From Candidatus Zhuqueibacterota bacterium (lineage in GTDB: Bacteria > Zhuqueibacterota > Zhuqueibacteria > Zhuqueibacterales > Geothermadaptataceae), in assembly GCA_030950365.1 (NCBI GenBank), contig JAUZRQ010000048.1, positions 1-45,823 on the forward strand: a DNA stretch of 45,823 nucleotides, read 5' to 3'. Position 1 is the first letter of the stretch. Every line of letters starts with the position of its first letter. The notes below the pieces were generated by a model. It was not told the DNA's origin. It made no database searches and saw nothing but the letters and a program-made list of their open reading frames with translations. This document shows, one piece after another, positions 33,442-42,320 of this stretch. Position numbers and translations under genes: made by a program.

Positions 33442-34377
33442 TTATGCGTTTGGTAGGTGCTCGATCGCTTTCAGCGCCACCGCCACGGCGCGCGTAGCTT
33501 CTTCAAGGGAAACGCGCGGCCGGTGCCGTCCAGCCAGCCAGTCGAGAAAATGCAGCATTTGCAGCGCGTACGGATCCGGTAGCCCGCGCAGGGGCACATG
33601 TTTCTCCGATTCGCCGCGGGCAATCAACAGCTCTGGCCGTTCGCCCGGCCGGTTTTCGATGTATCCCTCCGTTGCCTCGATGCGGAACCGCTGCTCGAAG
33701 CCGTCATGCAGCCAGCTCCCCTCGACGGTGGCCTGCTTGCCGTCGTTCCAATGCCAGTGAACCAACGCATGCCGGACGCCATGCGGGTCTTTGTGTGCAT
33801 CAACTTCCACGCGGATGTCATCCGGCTCGCCGAAGGTCCATAACAACCAATCAAAATCATGAATAATCAAATCGAGGATGACGCCGCCGCTTTTTTCAAA
33901 GTCCAGAAACCAGTTCTGACTGCCTTCCGGGATGCTGTTGAGCCGATGACAGGCAATGCGCTGCACTTGCCCGAGGTCGCCGCGCCGGACAATTTCGTGC
34001 GACTGTTGATACGCATGAAAGAACCGCAGCACGTGCCCCACATACACCCGACCCTCGCCCAAGCGCCGGATCTGCTCACATTCTTCCAGAGTGCGCGCTA
34101 GCGGTTTTTCGCAGAACACCTTTTTGCCTGCTTGCACTGCGGCCCGGACATGCTCGAGATGCAAGTGCGTCGGCGAGCAAATCACCACGGCGTCGATGTC
34201 CCGCCGCGCCAGCATAGCATCGAGTGGCATCGGCTCGCCGCCGAACTGCTGCGCCCGTTTCTGCGCGCTTTCCGCCCGGCGGGAACTCCAGGCCACGATA
34301 TCGACGCGGTGCAGCGATTTCAGCGCTTCGGCATGCACGGCCGCAATGGCACCGGCCCCGATGAATCCCAGTTTCAT
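33442..34377 (-). CDS. Gfo/Idh/MocA family NAD(P)-dependent oxidoreductase
   Basis: 311 residues from the ATG at 34377, after GGAGCG; an upstream in-frame start would add 18 residues ahead of the Rossmann strand. The dinucleotide-binding motif G7-A-G-A-I-A-A is at the N-terminus (K-L-G-F-I-G-A-G). The family's E90-K91-P92 (F-C-E-K-P-L-A-R) provides the catalytic Lys. S-G-G-V-I-L-D-L-I-I-H-D-F-D marks the substrate domain, with the His and Asp usual for sugar substrates. It oxidises or reduces a sugar or inositol-like hydroxyl. It is followed directly by a nucleotidyltransferase, which suggests sugar-nucleotide or cell-surface sugar metabolism. Confidence 0.92.
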   Translation of the reverse strand: MKLGFIGAGAIAAVHAEALKSLHRVDIVAWSSRRAESAQKRAQQFGGEPMPLDAMLARRDIDAVVICSPTHLHLEHVRAAVQAGKKVFCEKPLARTLEECEQIRRLGEGRVYVGHVLRFFHAYQQSHEIVRRGDLGQVQRIACHRLNSIPEGSQNWFLDFEKSGGVILDLIIHDFDWLLWTFGEPDDIRVEVDAHKDPHGVRHALVHWHWNDGKQATVEGSWLHDGFEQRFRIEATEGYIENRPGERPELLIARGESEKHVPLRGLPDPYALQMLHFLDWLAGRHRPRVSLEEATRAVAVALKAIEHLPNA

Positions 34378-34495
34378 GAACGCTCCATTTTTTCTTAGCA
34401 AACAACTGTAAGAAAGCATATCATCGGACAAGAAACAAGAGAATTTTTACGGATGAGGAAAAAGGCGGGAGTGCATGCAATGAAATGAAGACCGC

Positions 34496-34918
34496 TTAAA
34501 AAATTCGCATAAACCCCATCTGATCGAAATGCCGATCCAGAGAAATCGCTTCATCAATGCCCATTTCCCGCATGATGGCAAACGAGGTGCAATCGGTAAA
34601 CGAGAATTGTTTATCGCGGTATTGCTTGAAAATTCCCCAGGCCAGGTTCCATAGTTCGCGGTCAACTTCGACAAAATTGCAGTAGCTTGACCTTGCCAGA
34701 TTTTCAACAAATTTGATCAAGGTATCCAATGGGATGCGCTTTCGAAGCATGGTAATGGTTTCGTCGAGAATAAAATTGCTGGTCACTAGAACATGCTCGC
34801 TGCGAATATAGGCTTCGATGACCGCTTTCACTTCCCGGTGCCACAAATCCTTTTTATGCAAGAAAGCCACCCATCCGCTGGTATCAACAAAAGCAGCTTT
34901 TTTATTTTTCATCGCCAT
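34496..34918 (-). CDS. PIN-domain ribonuclease toxin (VapC-like)
   Basis: 140 residues. The PIN acidic residues are in place: D12 (A-F-V-D-T-S-G-W), E53 (I-L-D-E-T), D109 (F-T-D-C-T-S) and D128 (S-L-D-R-H-F). They bind Mg/Mn for RNA cleavage. Length and order match VapC toxins. It overlaps the end of the antitoxin gene by 17 nt (11 nt if the second Met is used), so the pair is translationally coupled. The target RNA is unknown. Confidence 0.9.
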   Translation of the reverse strand: MAMKNKKAAFVDTSGWVAFLHKKDLWHREVKAVIEAYIRSEHVLVTSNFILDETITMLRKRIPLDTLIKFVENLARSSYCNFVEVDRELWNLAWGIFKQYRDKQFSFTDCTSFAIMREMGIDEAISLDRHFDQMGFMRIF

Positions 34919-35156
34919 AGATATATTTATCTACAAGCTCAGAAAAATTCCGGGGGACACCCTCAATATCTACTGGTTTGAAATTGAGAAGCGGATCTTT
35001 TTCCACGCTGGAAATGGTGAAACTAACCAATTGCAATTTGATATAAAATTTGGCCAGCTCTTCCGGTGTCGTATTCTTTTTTCTGGCCATTTCTTCAAGC
35101 CGTTCCATCCATTTCGGCTCAAGCTCAATCTTTAAAATATTTTTTTTCTTAGCCAT
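34902..35156 (-). CDS. Antitoxin partner of the PIN toxin
   Basis: 84 residues with GGGAGG before the start. A basic N-terminus (M-A-K-K-K-N-I-L-K-I-E-L) resembles a ribbon-helix-helix strand, followed by helices (W-M-E-R-L-E-E-M-A-R-K-K-N-T-T-P-E-E-L-A). The C-terminal half is acidic or amphipathic and could wrap the toxin. RHH assignment is from pattern only. Such antitoxins usually repress their own promoter, which would lie at 35157-35230. Confidence 0.75.
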   Translation of the reverse strand: MAKKKNILKIELEPKWMERLEEMARKKNTTPEELAKFYIKLQLVSFTISSVEKDPLLNFKPVDIEGVPRNFSELVDKYIYGDEK

Positions 35157-35612
35157 GACAACCTCCCGAGCGGATTATGTTTCGATGCAAGTTACATCGT
35201 GGCGACGCAAAATGCAATAAAATTTCATGGCCCCGTTGCTGTCCCGACAGGCCTATTGCTACTGTTTTTTCGCCGTGGATGAATGCGGATGTAGGGCTGA
35301 AGATAAAGCTGAATTGTTTTTTGAAACCGCCGAGTGCGCAAAGGAAGCAGGATGCTTACCTCTCTGCCCTCAATACACTCCTATGTTATACTCTGCGACT
35401 TCCCCTCCAATTCGCCAATGAGTAAACTACATCGTGGTCCAAAACGCGAGGAGAATCACCTCTCCGCTATCAGCGTATCGACGGTTGAAAACCCGCAAAG
35501 GCCTCCTAATTAGTGGAGATACATGCGACGCCTACGGCGTTAATCCATTTAAAGGCCATCTTGGATCTACTACCGTCCCTGACGGTGTTTGCAAGGCAAG
35601 AGTTCAGGTTAA

Positions 35613-35633
35613 TACACGGTCTCAGACCGTGTA
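35613..35633. repeat. Strongest hairpin of the array: 9-bp stem, TCA loop
   Basis: TACACGGTC (35613-35621) and GACCGTGTA (35625-35633) are exact reverse complements with a three-base loop. No T-tract follows on either strand. Confidence 0.8.
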
Positions 35634-35656
35634 GAATCGGGTGCCGCAACAAAAAA

Positions 35657-35721
35657 ACCGCGTAGCGGTGCCATGTTTGTAGCCCCCAGGCCACTCCCCA
35701 TTCACAAAACCGCGTAGCGGT
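35657..35721. repeat. Two direct copies of an ACCGCGTAGCGGT hairpin unit
   Basis: The copies at 35657-35669 and 35709-35721 are identical in the palindrome and share flanking AAA and G-N-CATGT; start-to-start distance is 52 nt. Confidence 0.8.
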
Positions 35722-36063
35722 GGCATGTATCCCCAAAAATCAGCTCCGCATGGCTGCTAAATGTATGCCAGTACAATAGCACCGCATTTATCCTACAATT
35801 CTTCCCTCTACGTCCTTTACGCACTCCGCGGTTCCCCCAAAGCCACAATTTCAGGCCAACCTCTCCGGCCCACAAAGGCCGAGGTTATAGAGATGATTAT
35901 TTTAGTAAAAGTTTGGACCAATAAACAGTCGGAGACAGTGTGTGATCTGGGACTGATATCCCAATAACCAACGAAGAAAACTTCGCGGAAGTCAAAAATG
36001 CCAAGATGAGTACTTCTGCGAGCCCGGTCTCTCTGCGAGAGTTTTTTTCCTTGCATTACCCCA

Positions 36064-39000
36064 TCACGGCAAAACGAGCAATTTGCGAATAAGGACCCGA
36101 TCCCGGGTTTGCATGCGCAGAAAATATACGCCCGGCGAAAGCACGGCGCCAACCGGGCCAGCCGCCGGCCAGCTTAAACGGTGAACGCCAGCCGGGAACG
36201 GCTGCGAGGCCAACAGCGCCACGCGCCGGCCCAGAACATCGTACACGGCCAGCTCCACCCGCGCTTCCTGTGGCAACGCGAACCGAATCACAGCGCAGTT
36301 CCGCACGGGATTGGGCGCGACCGGCCACAACTGAAAACCTTCTGGCAAAGATTCCGATTGGTCACGAATGGACGTAGTTTGTCCCGCCAGCGCGCGGATG
36401 TCGTCTTCGCTCAGCGCCCGGTTGTACAGGCGCACCTCATCCAGCACGCCCTTGAAATTGTAATGCGTATCGCCGGGCAGCATCTGCCCGAGGGTGAGCG
36501 CCAGCGGCGTGGTGAGCAAAGCGCCCTTCCAGGCGGCCTCGGCCTGAGGCTGGCCGTCGAGAAACAACCGCAGCCGCTGGCCGTCGTACGTGGCGGCCAC
36601 ATGGTAGAACCGACTGGCCTGCAAGGGCGCTGGCGAATCCAGATCGGCGATCCCCTGATCGGTTTTCACCGTCCAGCGCAGCTTTTTCTCCGGAGTGATG
36701 GAAATTTTCCAGCGGTTTTGCCAGCTTCCATGCGAAATGGGAAAGCTCTCACGCGCAAAAAAACCATCGATGCGCATCCAGAACGACACGGTTATGGCAT
36801 CCTGCACATTAAGCACCGGCGTGGACGGAACCTGCACGGCATCGTCCACGCCATCGAATGCGAGCGCAGCCCCCGGGCGTCCGTTTCGATCCGGCGTGGG
36901 CACCGCTTCCACCACTGCACCATAATGCCCAAAACCGCTGACATCCCGCGCATCGCCGTCCAGCGGCCAATGCGCGATGAGATGGCCGACGGTGATCGCC
37001 AGGCTATCTTCCGATGTGGCGTCGGCATCATCGCTCACGCGGACTCGAATGCCATAATAGCCCACCTGTTGCGGCGCATGCCACACGGCCACGGAATCGC
37101 TCGTCTGGAGTTCGCCGGCTTCGGCATACCACTGAAAAACCAGCGCTTCACCATCCGGATCGGTGGCCCGGCACACAAGGCGCGTTTGCTCTCCCGGCGC
37201 GAGAATCTCCTTTTCAGCCACAAGACTCACGATGCGTGGCGGCTGGTTGGCCAGCACGCGAAGGGGCACCGAAGCGCTGTCGCTTGCGCCCTTCGCATCC
37301 CGAACGATGCACTGTACAACCCGAATGCCTGCCTGTGCCGGCGCGATCCAGACCACCTGCGGTCCGTCGCCCATGATTTGGCCCGTCGCCGCCTGCCACA
37401 AATACGTCAGCGCATCGCCATCCCGGTCCTCGGCCGTGCAAAAAAGTCGCACCGAATCCCCGCGCGCGATTTCATGTTTACCTGCCGCCAGGCTTTTGAT
37501 CCGCGGCGGATAATTGGCCACCGGACGCCCGGCGCGGTAATCCACCACCACGCCGTTGACCCGCATCCGGTCGAGCTCATAGGTCACCTCTCCGCCAGCG
37601 GGCACGATCACGAGCTGAACCACGTCATCGCCGGGAATGCTCAGCGCATACATCCCGGCAACCCCCTTCGCGATGAACGCATTGGCCACAGCATCATAGA
37701 GATCATGCAGGCCCTCACCGGTTTCCACCAGAACGGTTCGCGGTTGATCGTAAGGATTGAAGTAAAGATACGTCGGATAGGCCGGTCGGCGAAAGAAGTC
37801 GGTTTTCAGCACATCCAATCGCAGAATCATCGGCACGTTGGTGGTATCGACCAGGGCGCCGAGATAGCCCACATGCGACGACGCGTACAGGGCCAGATTG
37901 GTGTTGCCCCAGCCGCCGCGGACGGCATCGCCGGTGGCAAAGGGACTCCGACCGAATTGCTCCTTACGCATCGCCTCATGACCGATGACCGATTGCGGAT
38001 CGTACTGATAGGACCAGTCCTCGCTGTCCTGGTTTTCGGCCGGCAAGAATCTGGGATAAAACAACCGCGAGGCATTGGCGAGATTCAGCACCCATTTGGC
38101 AATAGTCCGCGAAAACCGGTCATCATAGCGCGTAAGCGGCACCAGGGCCGCCGCCTGCTGAAAGCCATTCATCAAAAAGGCATAGTCGTTTCCCGACACC
38201 TCGCCAATAAGTCCTGAAACATCGTATCCTCCCCAGTTGCCGATGATCGCGCCCCAGCTCCGCAGCGGCCCGACCTCGAAGCACCAATTGACCAGCTTTT
38301 CCACATTATATTGCGTGCCCAGCTCCGCGTTCATACGCGCCGCCGTGTAAGCGCCGTAGGCCAGTTGCAGCTCATAAGCCGGATTTTGCGGCCACTGATT
38401 CAGAAACTCCATGGCCCATTCCGCGCCGAGGCGGTACTGCTCCTCGCCGGTTTCGACATAAGCGTGGTACAGAATCCAGGCGATGGCGCCGGCGGCCTCG
38501 GGCTCGGGCACGCCGTCGGTGCGCGGTTGCATGGTGGCGAAGGCCCAGGCGCGGTAATTCATGTACGGCACCTGCCAGGGCGTATCGCTGCCGCCCATGG
38601 CACGAACCGCTTGCAGCCAGCGCTCCGCCACTGTATGAAATTGCCGTTTGAAATCGCCCGTGGTTGGATACAGATCATAAAGCTGATAGAAAAACACATT
38701 GGGCATGGTTTCGTACCACCAGTCCTGCCCGCTTTGCGTCGCGGCGAGGTTGAGGTAAATGTTCTCCTGCGGCCGGCGATTGAAAAACTCTTCACACATC
38801 AGCACCCAGTTCTCGCCATGCTGCTGGCTCTTATCAATGCCTATCAGAGAGGCGCCGATGACCGCCGGCAGCACAGTGATGGCCTCGGCAAGCGGCTGTC
38901 CGCGCGGCCCCACCACCGCCGGCAGGCCAAAACTTTCATGCTCGGGGTAGTTGATGGGATTGGGAATTTTCCAGATCAGCGGCAGGTATTTCCCCTCGCG

Positions 39001-39219
39001 GTTCACATCGAAGACCAGCGAATCGTATTGTACGGCCACGCGTTTCCAATCGCGCATGGCATACGGCTGCGGTTGATTGGGCATGAGCTCAACGCGCGGG
39101 ATGCGAATTTGCTGTGCCTGCGCCATCAGTAGCGGCCACAGCCCGAAAAAAAGGGCGATCCGCCCTCCGCGCCGGAGTCGCGAACCGCCCCGCCCTTGCT
39201 GTCGGTTGTCTTCTGGCAT
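36064..39219 (-). CDS. Large secreted multidomain protein: alpha-helical N-terminal domain, two PKD/Ig-like, LamG-like, T9SS-type tail
   Basis: 1051 residues. ATG at 39219 is preferred over GTG at 39228 because GGTGG precedes it properly. A long Arg-rich n-region and signal peptide end near residue 36 (MAQAQ). Residues about 80-460 are helical and rich in Trp/Tyr, suggesting an alpha/alpha toroid as in polysaccharide lyases or glycoside hydrolases; no catalytic residue can be assigned. Two PKD/Ig-like domains start at N-Y-P-P-R-I-K-S-L and N-Q-P-P-R-I-V-S-L (about 560-740). A LamG/concanavalin domain (H-W-P-L-D-G-D-A-R-D, F-D-G-V-D-D-A-V-Q-V) follows near 745-930. The tail (A-P-N-P-V-R-N, G-R-R-V-A-L-L, S-P-G-V-Y-F-L-R-M, L-I-R-K-L-L-V-L-P) is T9SS-type. 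It is the last gene of the glycan locus, starting 1 nt after GH130. Confidence 0.85.
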   Translation of the reverse strand: MPEDNRQQGRGGSRLRRGGRIALFFGLWPLLMAQAQQIRIPRVELMPNQPQPYAMRDWKRVAVQYDSLVFDVNREGKYLPLIWKIPNPINYPEHESFGLPAVVGPRGQPLAEAITVLPAVIGASLIGIDKSQQHGENWVLMCEEFFNRRPQENIYLNLAATQSGQDWWYETMPNVFFYQLYDLYPTTGDFKRQFHTVAERWLQAVRAMGGSDTPWQVPYMNYRAWAFATMQPRTDGVPEPEAAGAIAWILYHAYVETGEEQYRLGAEWAMEFLNQWPQNPAYELQLAYGAYTAARMNAELGTQYNVEKLVNWCFEVGPLRSWGAIIGNWGGYDVSGLIGEVSGNDYAFLMNGFQQAAALVPLTRYDDRFSRTIAKWVLNLANASRLFYPRFLPAENQDSEDWSYQYDPQSVIGHEAMRKEQFGRSPFATGDAVRGGWGNTNLALYASSHVGYLGALVDTTNVPMILRLDVLKTDFFRRPAYPTYLYFNPYDQPRTVLVETGEGLHDLYDAVANAFIAKGVAGMYALSIPGDDVVQLVIVPAGGEVTYELDRMRVNGVVVDYRAGRPVANYPPRIKSLAAGKHEIARGDSVRLFCTAEDRDGDALTYLWQAATGQIMGDGPQVVWIAPAQAGIRVVQCIVRDAKGASDSASVPLRVLANQPPRIVSLVAEKEILAPGEQTRLVCRATDPDGEALVFQWYAEAGELQTSDSVAVWHAPQQVGYYGIRVRVSDDADATSEDSLAITVGHLIAHWPLDGDARDVSGFGHYGAVVEAVPTPDRNGRPGAALAFDGVDDAVQVPSTPVLNVQDAITVSFWMRIDGFFARESFPISHGSWQNRWKISITPEKKLRWTVKTDQGIADLDSPAPLQASRFYHVAATYDGQRLRLFLDGQPQAEAAWKGALLTTPLALTLGQMLPGDTHYNFKGVLDEVRLYNRALSEDDIRALAGQTTSIRDQSESLPEGFQLWPVAPNPVRNCAVIRFALPQEARVELAVYDVLGRRVALLASQPFPAGVHRLSWPAAGPVGAVLSPGVYFLRMQTRDRVLIRKLLVLP

Positions 39220-39220
39220 C

Positions 39221-40186
39221 TCATCCACCGGATTTCAGGAATTCCAGCAAATCGCTCATTTTAGCGGTGGCCACCGCCATGCAGGTATCGGCGGCGCCAT
39301 AGTACAACCGCAGCCGGTCCTGATCGCGATCGTAAATGGCGCCGCATGGGAAAGTCACATCGGCCACGTCACCGGTGCGTTCGTAGGGCTCTTTCGGGCC
39401 AAACACCCACTGATGGCTCCGATAGATGACTCTGGCCGGGTTCTCGAGATCGAGCAGCGCGAGCCCGATGCGGTACAGGTTGCCGGCGGCGGTTTCCCGC
39501 ACGCCGTGATAAATAATTAGCCAGCCTTCATTGGTTTCGATGGGCTGCGCGCTCAGCCCGATCTTATGAGCATCCCACCAGCCGCCGCGCCGCGCCTTGA
39601 ACAAAATCCGGTGTTCGCCCCAGTGAATCATGTCGGGCGAATAGGAGATCCAGATGTGCGCTTTGCCGGCGCGCATGGCCGGCATCGGCCGGTGGATCAA
39701 AATCCAGCGGCCGTTGAACCGCCGCGGAAATAGCGACGCGTCTTTGTCATCCGGCGGCATGATAGGCCCTTTGCGTTCGAACACTCGAAAATCACGCGTC
39801 ATGGCCAGCGAAACCAGCGGACCGCCTTCCGAATATGAGGTGTACACCACAGCAAACTTTTCCAGCTCATCGATGTACACCACGCGCGGGTCCTCGATGC
39901 CCCACAGTTCCTCAGGGTGATTTTCCACATCCGGCAGGAGCGTGGGCTTTTCGTCGATGATCCAGTTGGTGAAGCCATCCTTACTACGCGCCAGGGTCAG
40001 GTGCGACATGCCGCGCATATCTTCAACGCGCACCAACAGGTACGTCTCGCCATTCACTTCGGCCGCGGCTGCATTGAACACGGAATTGGCCTGATACGGC
40101 CACATGTCCGCCGTTAAAATGGGATTGCCCTCGTACCGTTGAAACAGTTCCGGATAGTTTCGATCACCATAGCCACGGTACTTCAT
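39221..40186 (-). CDS. GH130 family glycoside phosphorylase/hydrolase
   Basis: 321 residues; the ATG at 40186 follows AAGGAGGAG. A five-bladed propeller with GH130 signatures: Y-E-G-N-P-I-L-T near residue 18, N-S-V-F-N-A-A, V-R-V-E-D-M-R-G-M-S-H-L, and the catalytic-acid region W-G-I-E-D99-P-R. I-I-Y-H-G-V lies in the fourth blade. Characterised members phosphorolyse beta-1,2- or beta-1,4-mannosides to mannose-1-phosphate; some hydrolyse instead. No signal peptide, so cytoplasmic, which fits action on sugars imported by the neighbouring ABC permeases. Subfamily, and therefore linkage, cannot be settled by eye. Confidence 0.9.
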   Translation of the reverse strand: MKYRGYGDRNYPELFQRYEGNPILTADMWPYQANSVFNAAAAEVNGETYLLVRVEDMRGMSHLTLARSKDGFTNWIIDEKPTLLPDVENHPEELWGIEDPRVVYIDELEKFAVVYTSYSEGGPLVSLAMTRDFRVFERKGPIMPPDDKDASLFPRRFNGRWILIHRPMPAMRAGKAHIWISYSPDMIHWGEHRILFKARRGGWWDAHKIGLSAQPIETNEGWLIIYHGVRETAAGNLYRIGLALLDLENPARVIYRSHQWVFGPKEPYERTGDVADVTFPCGAIYDRDQDRLRLYYGAADTCMAVATAKMSDLLEFLKSGG

Positions 40187-40214
40187 TGCGCATCTCCTCC
40201 TTATCACCCTTGGT

Positions 40215-41513
40215 TCAGTTCGGCTTATCCAACTGCTGTAAAAATATCTGCTTGAGCCCTGCATCCGCATCCAGCTCCAGCATCACCATCAGAGCTTCAA
40301 TGGTCGATTCAGCCCCGGCATTGGTATTGATGCGCTTCTTTCCAATAATACCATCAAAACCGCGTCCGGTTTCCGGGTCGTACATGCGCGCCTTTGCTGG
40401 ATTTCGGCCCCAGAACCATCGGGCCACGTCCACCGCCATGCGCGCCAGCTCCGCATTCTGGGTCCGTCGATAAGCCGCCACCGCGGCCATAAACATCGGA
40501 CGGATATTATAGGCAATTTGCTCGTAATACCGTAATTCGGTGTTGTCCTCACGCACCGGTTGCGAAAACACCAGCTCGCGCGGAAATCCTTTTTCCACCA
40601 CGTATGGATAAAAATGGTGAATTTCGAGCAGGGCCGGTTCAAGCAGCCCACTGTTTTCAAGAACATCCGAGAGTTGCAGCAGGGCCCAGGCCTGGCTGTT
40701 GCCCCACGCATGCCAGATATGTTGCCAGGAAAGCAACGCACCATAAGGAAACGTATCCGCGTCGCCGAGCTGCATCATTCGAATGCCGTGCGCCAGATGC
40801 GCCGCATACGCCCGCGCCCTTTGTGAATCATTGACCCGCAAATACGCAGAAAGGCCGAGCAGCAATTCCGATGTGGCATCCGCGGCGCTGCCGTGCAGCA
40901 GCCAGGTAGGCACTTCAAATCCATTCACTACCTGCATCTGCGGATAGTGCTGTAGCAAGGTGTCCAGATGTGGAAAAATCCGTTCTATCGATGTTTGCAA
41001 TTGCCCGGCAAAGGCCGCATCGCGGTGGCGGAAGGCTTCCATGCCCCGGCCCAACGCCCATACCGCCCGGGCCGTCCACCAGCTCAGCCGGTTATGCGTG
41101 GTAGGTCCGTCTTTATGGATCGAATAATCCGCCCAGATGAAGTTGTAGAACAGCCCGTTTGTGGCCTGCATGCGCAGGATGAACCGCAACAGCAGACGCG
41201 CCCGGCGCAGGCTTTCCGGGACACGAAACACCTCAAAATGGCGCAGGTACACCACTGCGGCGCGCGCCGCGTCATCCACGCAGGCGATGCCCTCGTCGGC
41301 ATCCGCCACCCACTGGTAATCCGGCGCTTCAGAATAAATGTGCACGATGCCGACCGGCTCGCCCTGCAGGGTGATCTCTTCGAACAGGTGATTCAAATGC
41401 GCCAGATTGGTCAGCACCGGCAACCGGTCTTGCTCCCGGTCGGCGTAACATCCCGCCAGAGCCAGTAGCAGAAGGAGCGCCAGCCAACTCCAGTGTATGA
41501 GCTTGCGGTTCAT
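40215..41513 (-). CDS. Lipoprotein with probable alpha/alpha-barrel glycan-active domain
   Basis: 432 residues with a clear lipobox L-A-L-A-G-C, so membrane-anchored. The mature part is almost all helical with Trp/Tyr-rich repeats: V-A-D-A-D-E-G-I-A-C-V-D-D-A-A-R, R-L-S-W-W-T-A-R-A-V-W-A-L-G-R-G, W-G-N-S-Q-A-W-A-L-L, and N-T-N-A-G-A-E-S-T-I-E-A-L near the C-terminus. This is the look of an (alpha/alpha)6 toroid used by glycoside hydrolases, lyases and epimerases. I cannot name the family or catalytic residues. Its ATG overlaps the permease stop by four bases (ATGA), placing it firmly in the transporter operon, so it probably trims the oligosaccharide at the membrane. Confidence 0.75.
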   Translation of the reverse strand: MNRKLIHWSWLALLLLLALAGCYADREQDRLPVLTNLAHLNHLFEEITLQGEPVGIVHIYSEAPDYQWVADADEGIACVDDAARAAVVYLRHFEVFRVPESLRRARLLLRFILRMQATNGLFYNFIWADYSIHKDGPTTHNRLSWWTARAVWALGRGMEAFRHRDAAFAGQLQTSIERIFPHLDTLLQHYPQMQVVNGFEVPTWLLHGSAADATSELLLGLSAYLRVNDSQRARAYAAHLAHGIRMMQLGDADTFPYGALLSWQHIWHAWGNSQAWALLQLSDVLENSGLLEPALLEIHHFYPYVVEKGFPRELVFSQPVREDNTELRYYEQIAYNIRPMFMAAVAAYRRTQNAELARMAVDVARWFWGRNPAKARMYDPETGRGFDGIIGKKRINTNAGAESTIEALMVMLELDADAGLKQIFLQQLDKPN

Positions 41514-42319
41514 TCTTTCAATCCCGTGGTTGCCAGACTTTCAATGAAGTACCGCTGGAAGAACAGATACGCGATCAAAATCGGCAGAGCCAGCAGAGTG
41601 GCCGCGGCCAGTTGCACGCCCAGTTGGCCTTCCGAGGCGCCGCCGAGTGCGAACAGGGTCACCAGTTGCGGCATCACCATGAGCTCCTGTTTGTGGATCA
41701 CCATCAGCGGCCAGAGCACCTCGTTCCAGATGCCCATGAAACTGATAATGCCCACGGTGATGATGGCCGGAATGGACAGCGGCCAGAAAATGCGAAAAAC
41801 GATGCCCAGGTCGCTGCAGCCGTCGATGCGGGCGGCGTCGATCAAATCCTGCGGGATGCTTTTAAAAAACTGCCGGAACAGCAGGATCGCAAAACTGCTC
41901 ATCATGAACGGCACGATCAGGGCCAGATAGGTATCAGCCCAGCCCAGTTTCACCACCAGCAGGTACAGCGGGATCAGCGTCAATTGAAACGGCAGCACCA
42001 TGGTGAAGATGACCAGATTGGAGATGGCTTCCCGGCCGCGGAACTGCAACCGCGACAGCGCATAGCCCACCAGCGAACAGAACAGAATGACGCTCACCAC
42101 CACGCTCAGGGAAACCAGCAGGCTGTTGCCGAACGCGCGCAGAATGGGAATTTTGGTGAACACCGTGGCGTAGTTTTGCAGCGTCCAGGTTTTCGGCCAC
42201 AGGCCAAAGCCGCCGATTTCCTCCTCTGGCCGAAGGGTGACCGAAATCATCCACATAAACGGATAGACGAAAATCAGGGTGGCCAGAACCAGTACTGCGT
42301 AGCGCCAGAACGATTTCAT
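41510..42319 (-). CDS. ABC sugar transporter permease, MalG-like (CUT1)
   Basis: 269 residues with six hydrophobic segments; GGAGG before the start lies within the end of the upstream permease gene (1-nt gap). The ATPase-contact EAA loop is D-A-A-R-I-D-G-C-S-D-L-G-I-V-F-R-I-F-W-P, close to the consensus, with Cys in place of the usual Ala. N-terminal P-F-M-W-M-I-S-V-T and a periplasmic loop are typical of MalG/LacG. It pairs with the permease at 42321-43181 to import oligosaccharides in an ATP-dependent manner. The ATPase subunit is not in the window. Confidence 0.94.
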   Translation of the reverse strand: MKSFWRYAVLVLATLIFVYPFMWMISVTLRPEEEIGGFGLWPKTWTLQNYATVFTKIPILRAFGNSLLVSLSVVVSVILFCSLVGYALSRLQFRGREAISNLVIFTMVLPFQLTLIPLYLLVVKLGWADTYLALIVPFMMSSFAILLFRQFFKSIPQDLIDAARIDGCSDLGIVFRIFWPLSIPAIITVGIISFMGIWNEVLWPLMVIHKQELMVMPQLVTLFALGGASEGQLGVQLAAATLLALPILIAYLFFQRYFIESLATTGLKE

Positions 42320-42320
42320 C

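Larger units (their letters stand above)
35157..36063. repeat. 900-nt gene-free array of short palindromic hairpin cassettes
   Basis: No gene is supported on either strand. At least nine hairpins lie between 35465 and 35985. Six have three-base loops: 35465-35475 (CGCT-ATC-AGCG), 35528-35540 (ACGCC-TAC-GGCGT), 35572-35586 (ACCGTC-CCT-GACGGT), 35613-35633 (9-bp stem, loop TCA), 35657-35669 and 35709-35721 (both ACCGC-GTA-GCGGT). Others are 35858-35886, 35948-35963 and 35972-35985. The twin ACCGCGTAGCGGT copies share flanks (AAA before, G-N-CATGT after). Word-like repeats near 36020-36045 (GGTCTCTCTGCGAGAG) match the style of 785-815 and 2082-2100. Confidence 0.8.

Noticed and set aside
35465-35985. 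CRISPR array
   Set aside because: Repeats are hairpins of differing sequence, spacing is irregular, only one unit occurs twice, and no cas gene is present.
36181-38217. Plus-strand 678-codon open frame
   Set aside because: Antisense to the multidomain secreted protein, which has signal peptide, PKD, LamG and sorting domains in the other strand.
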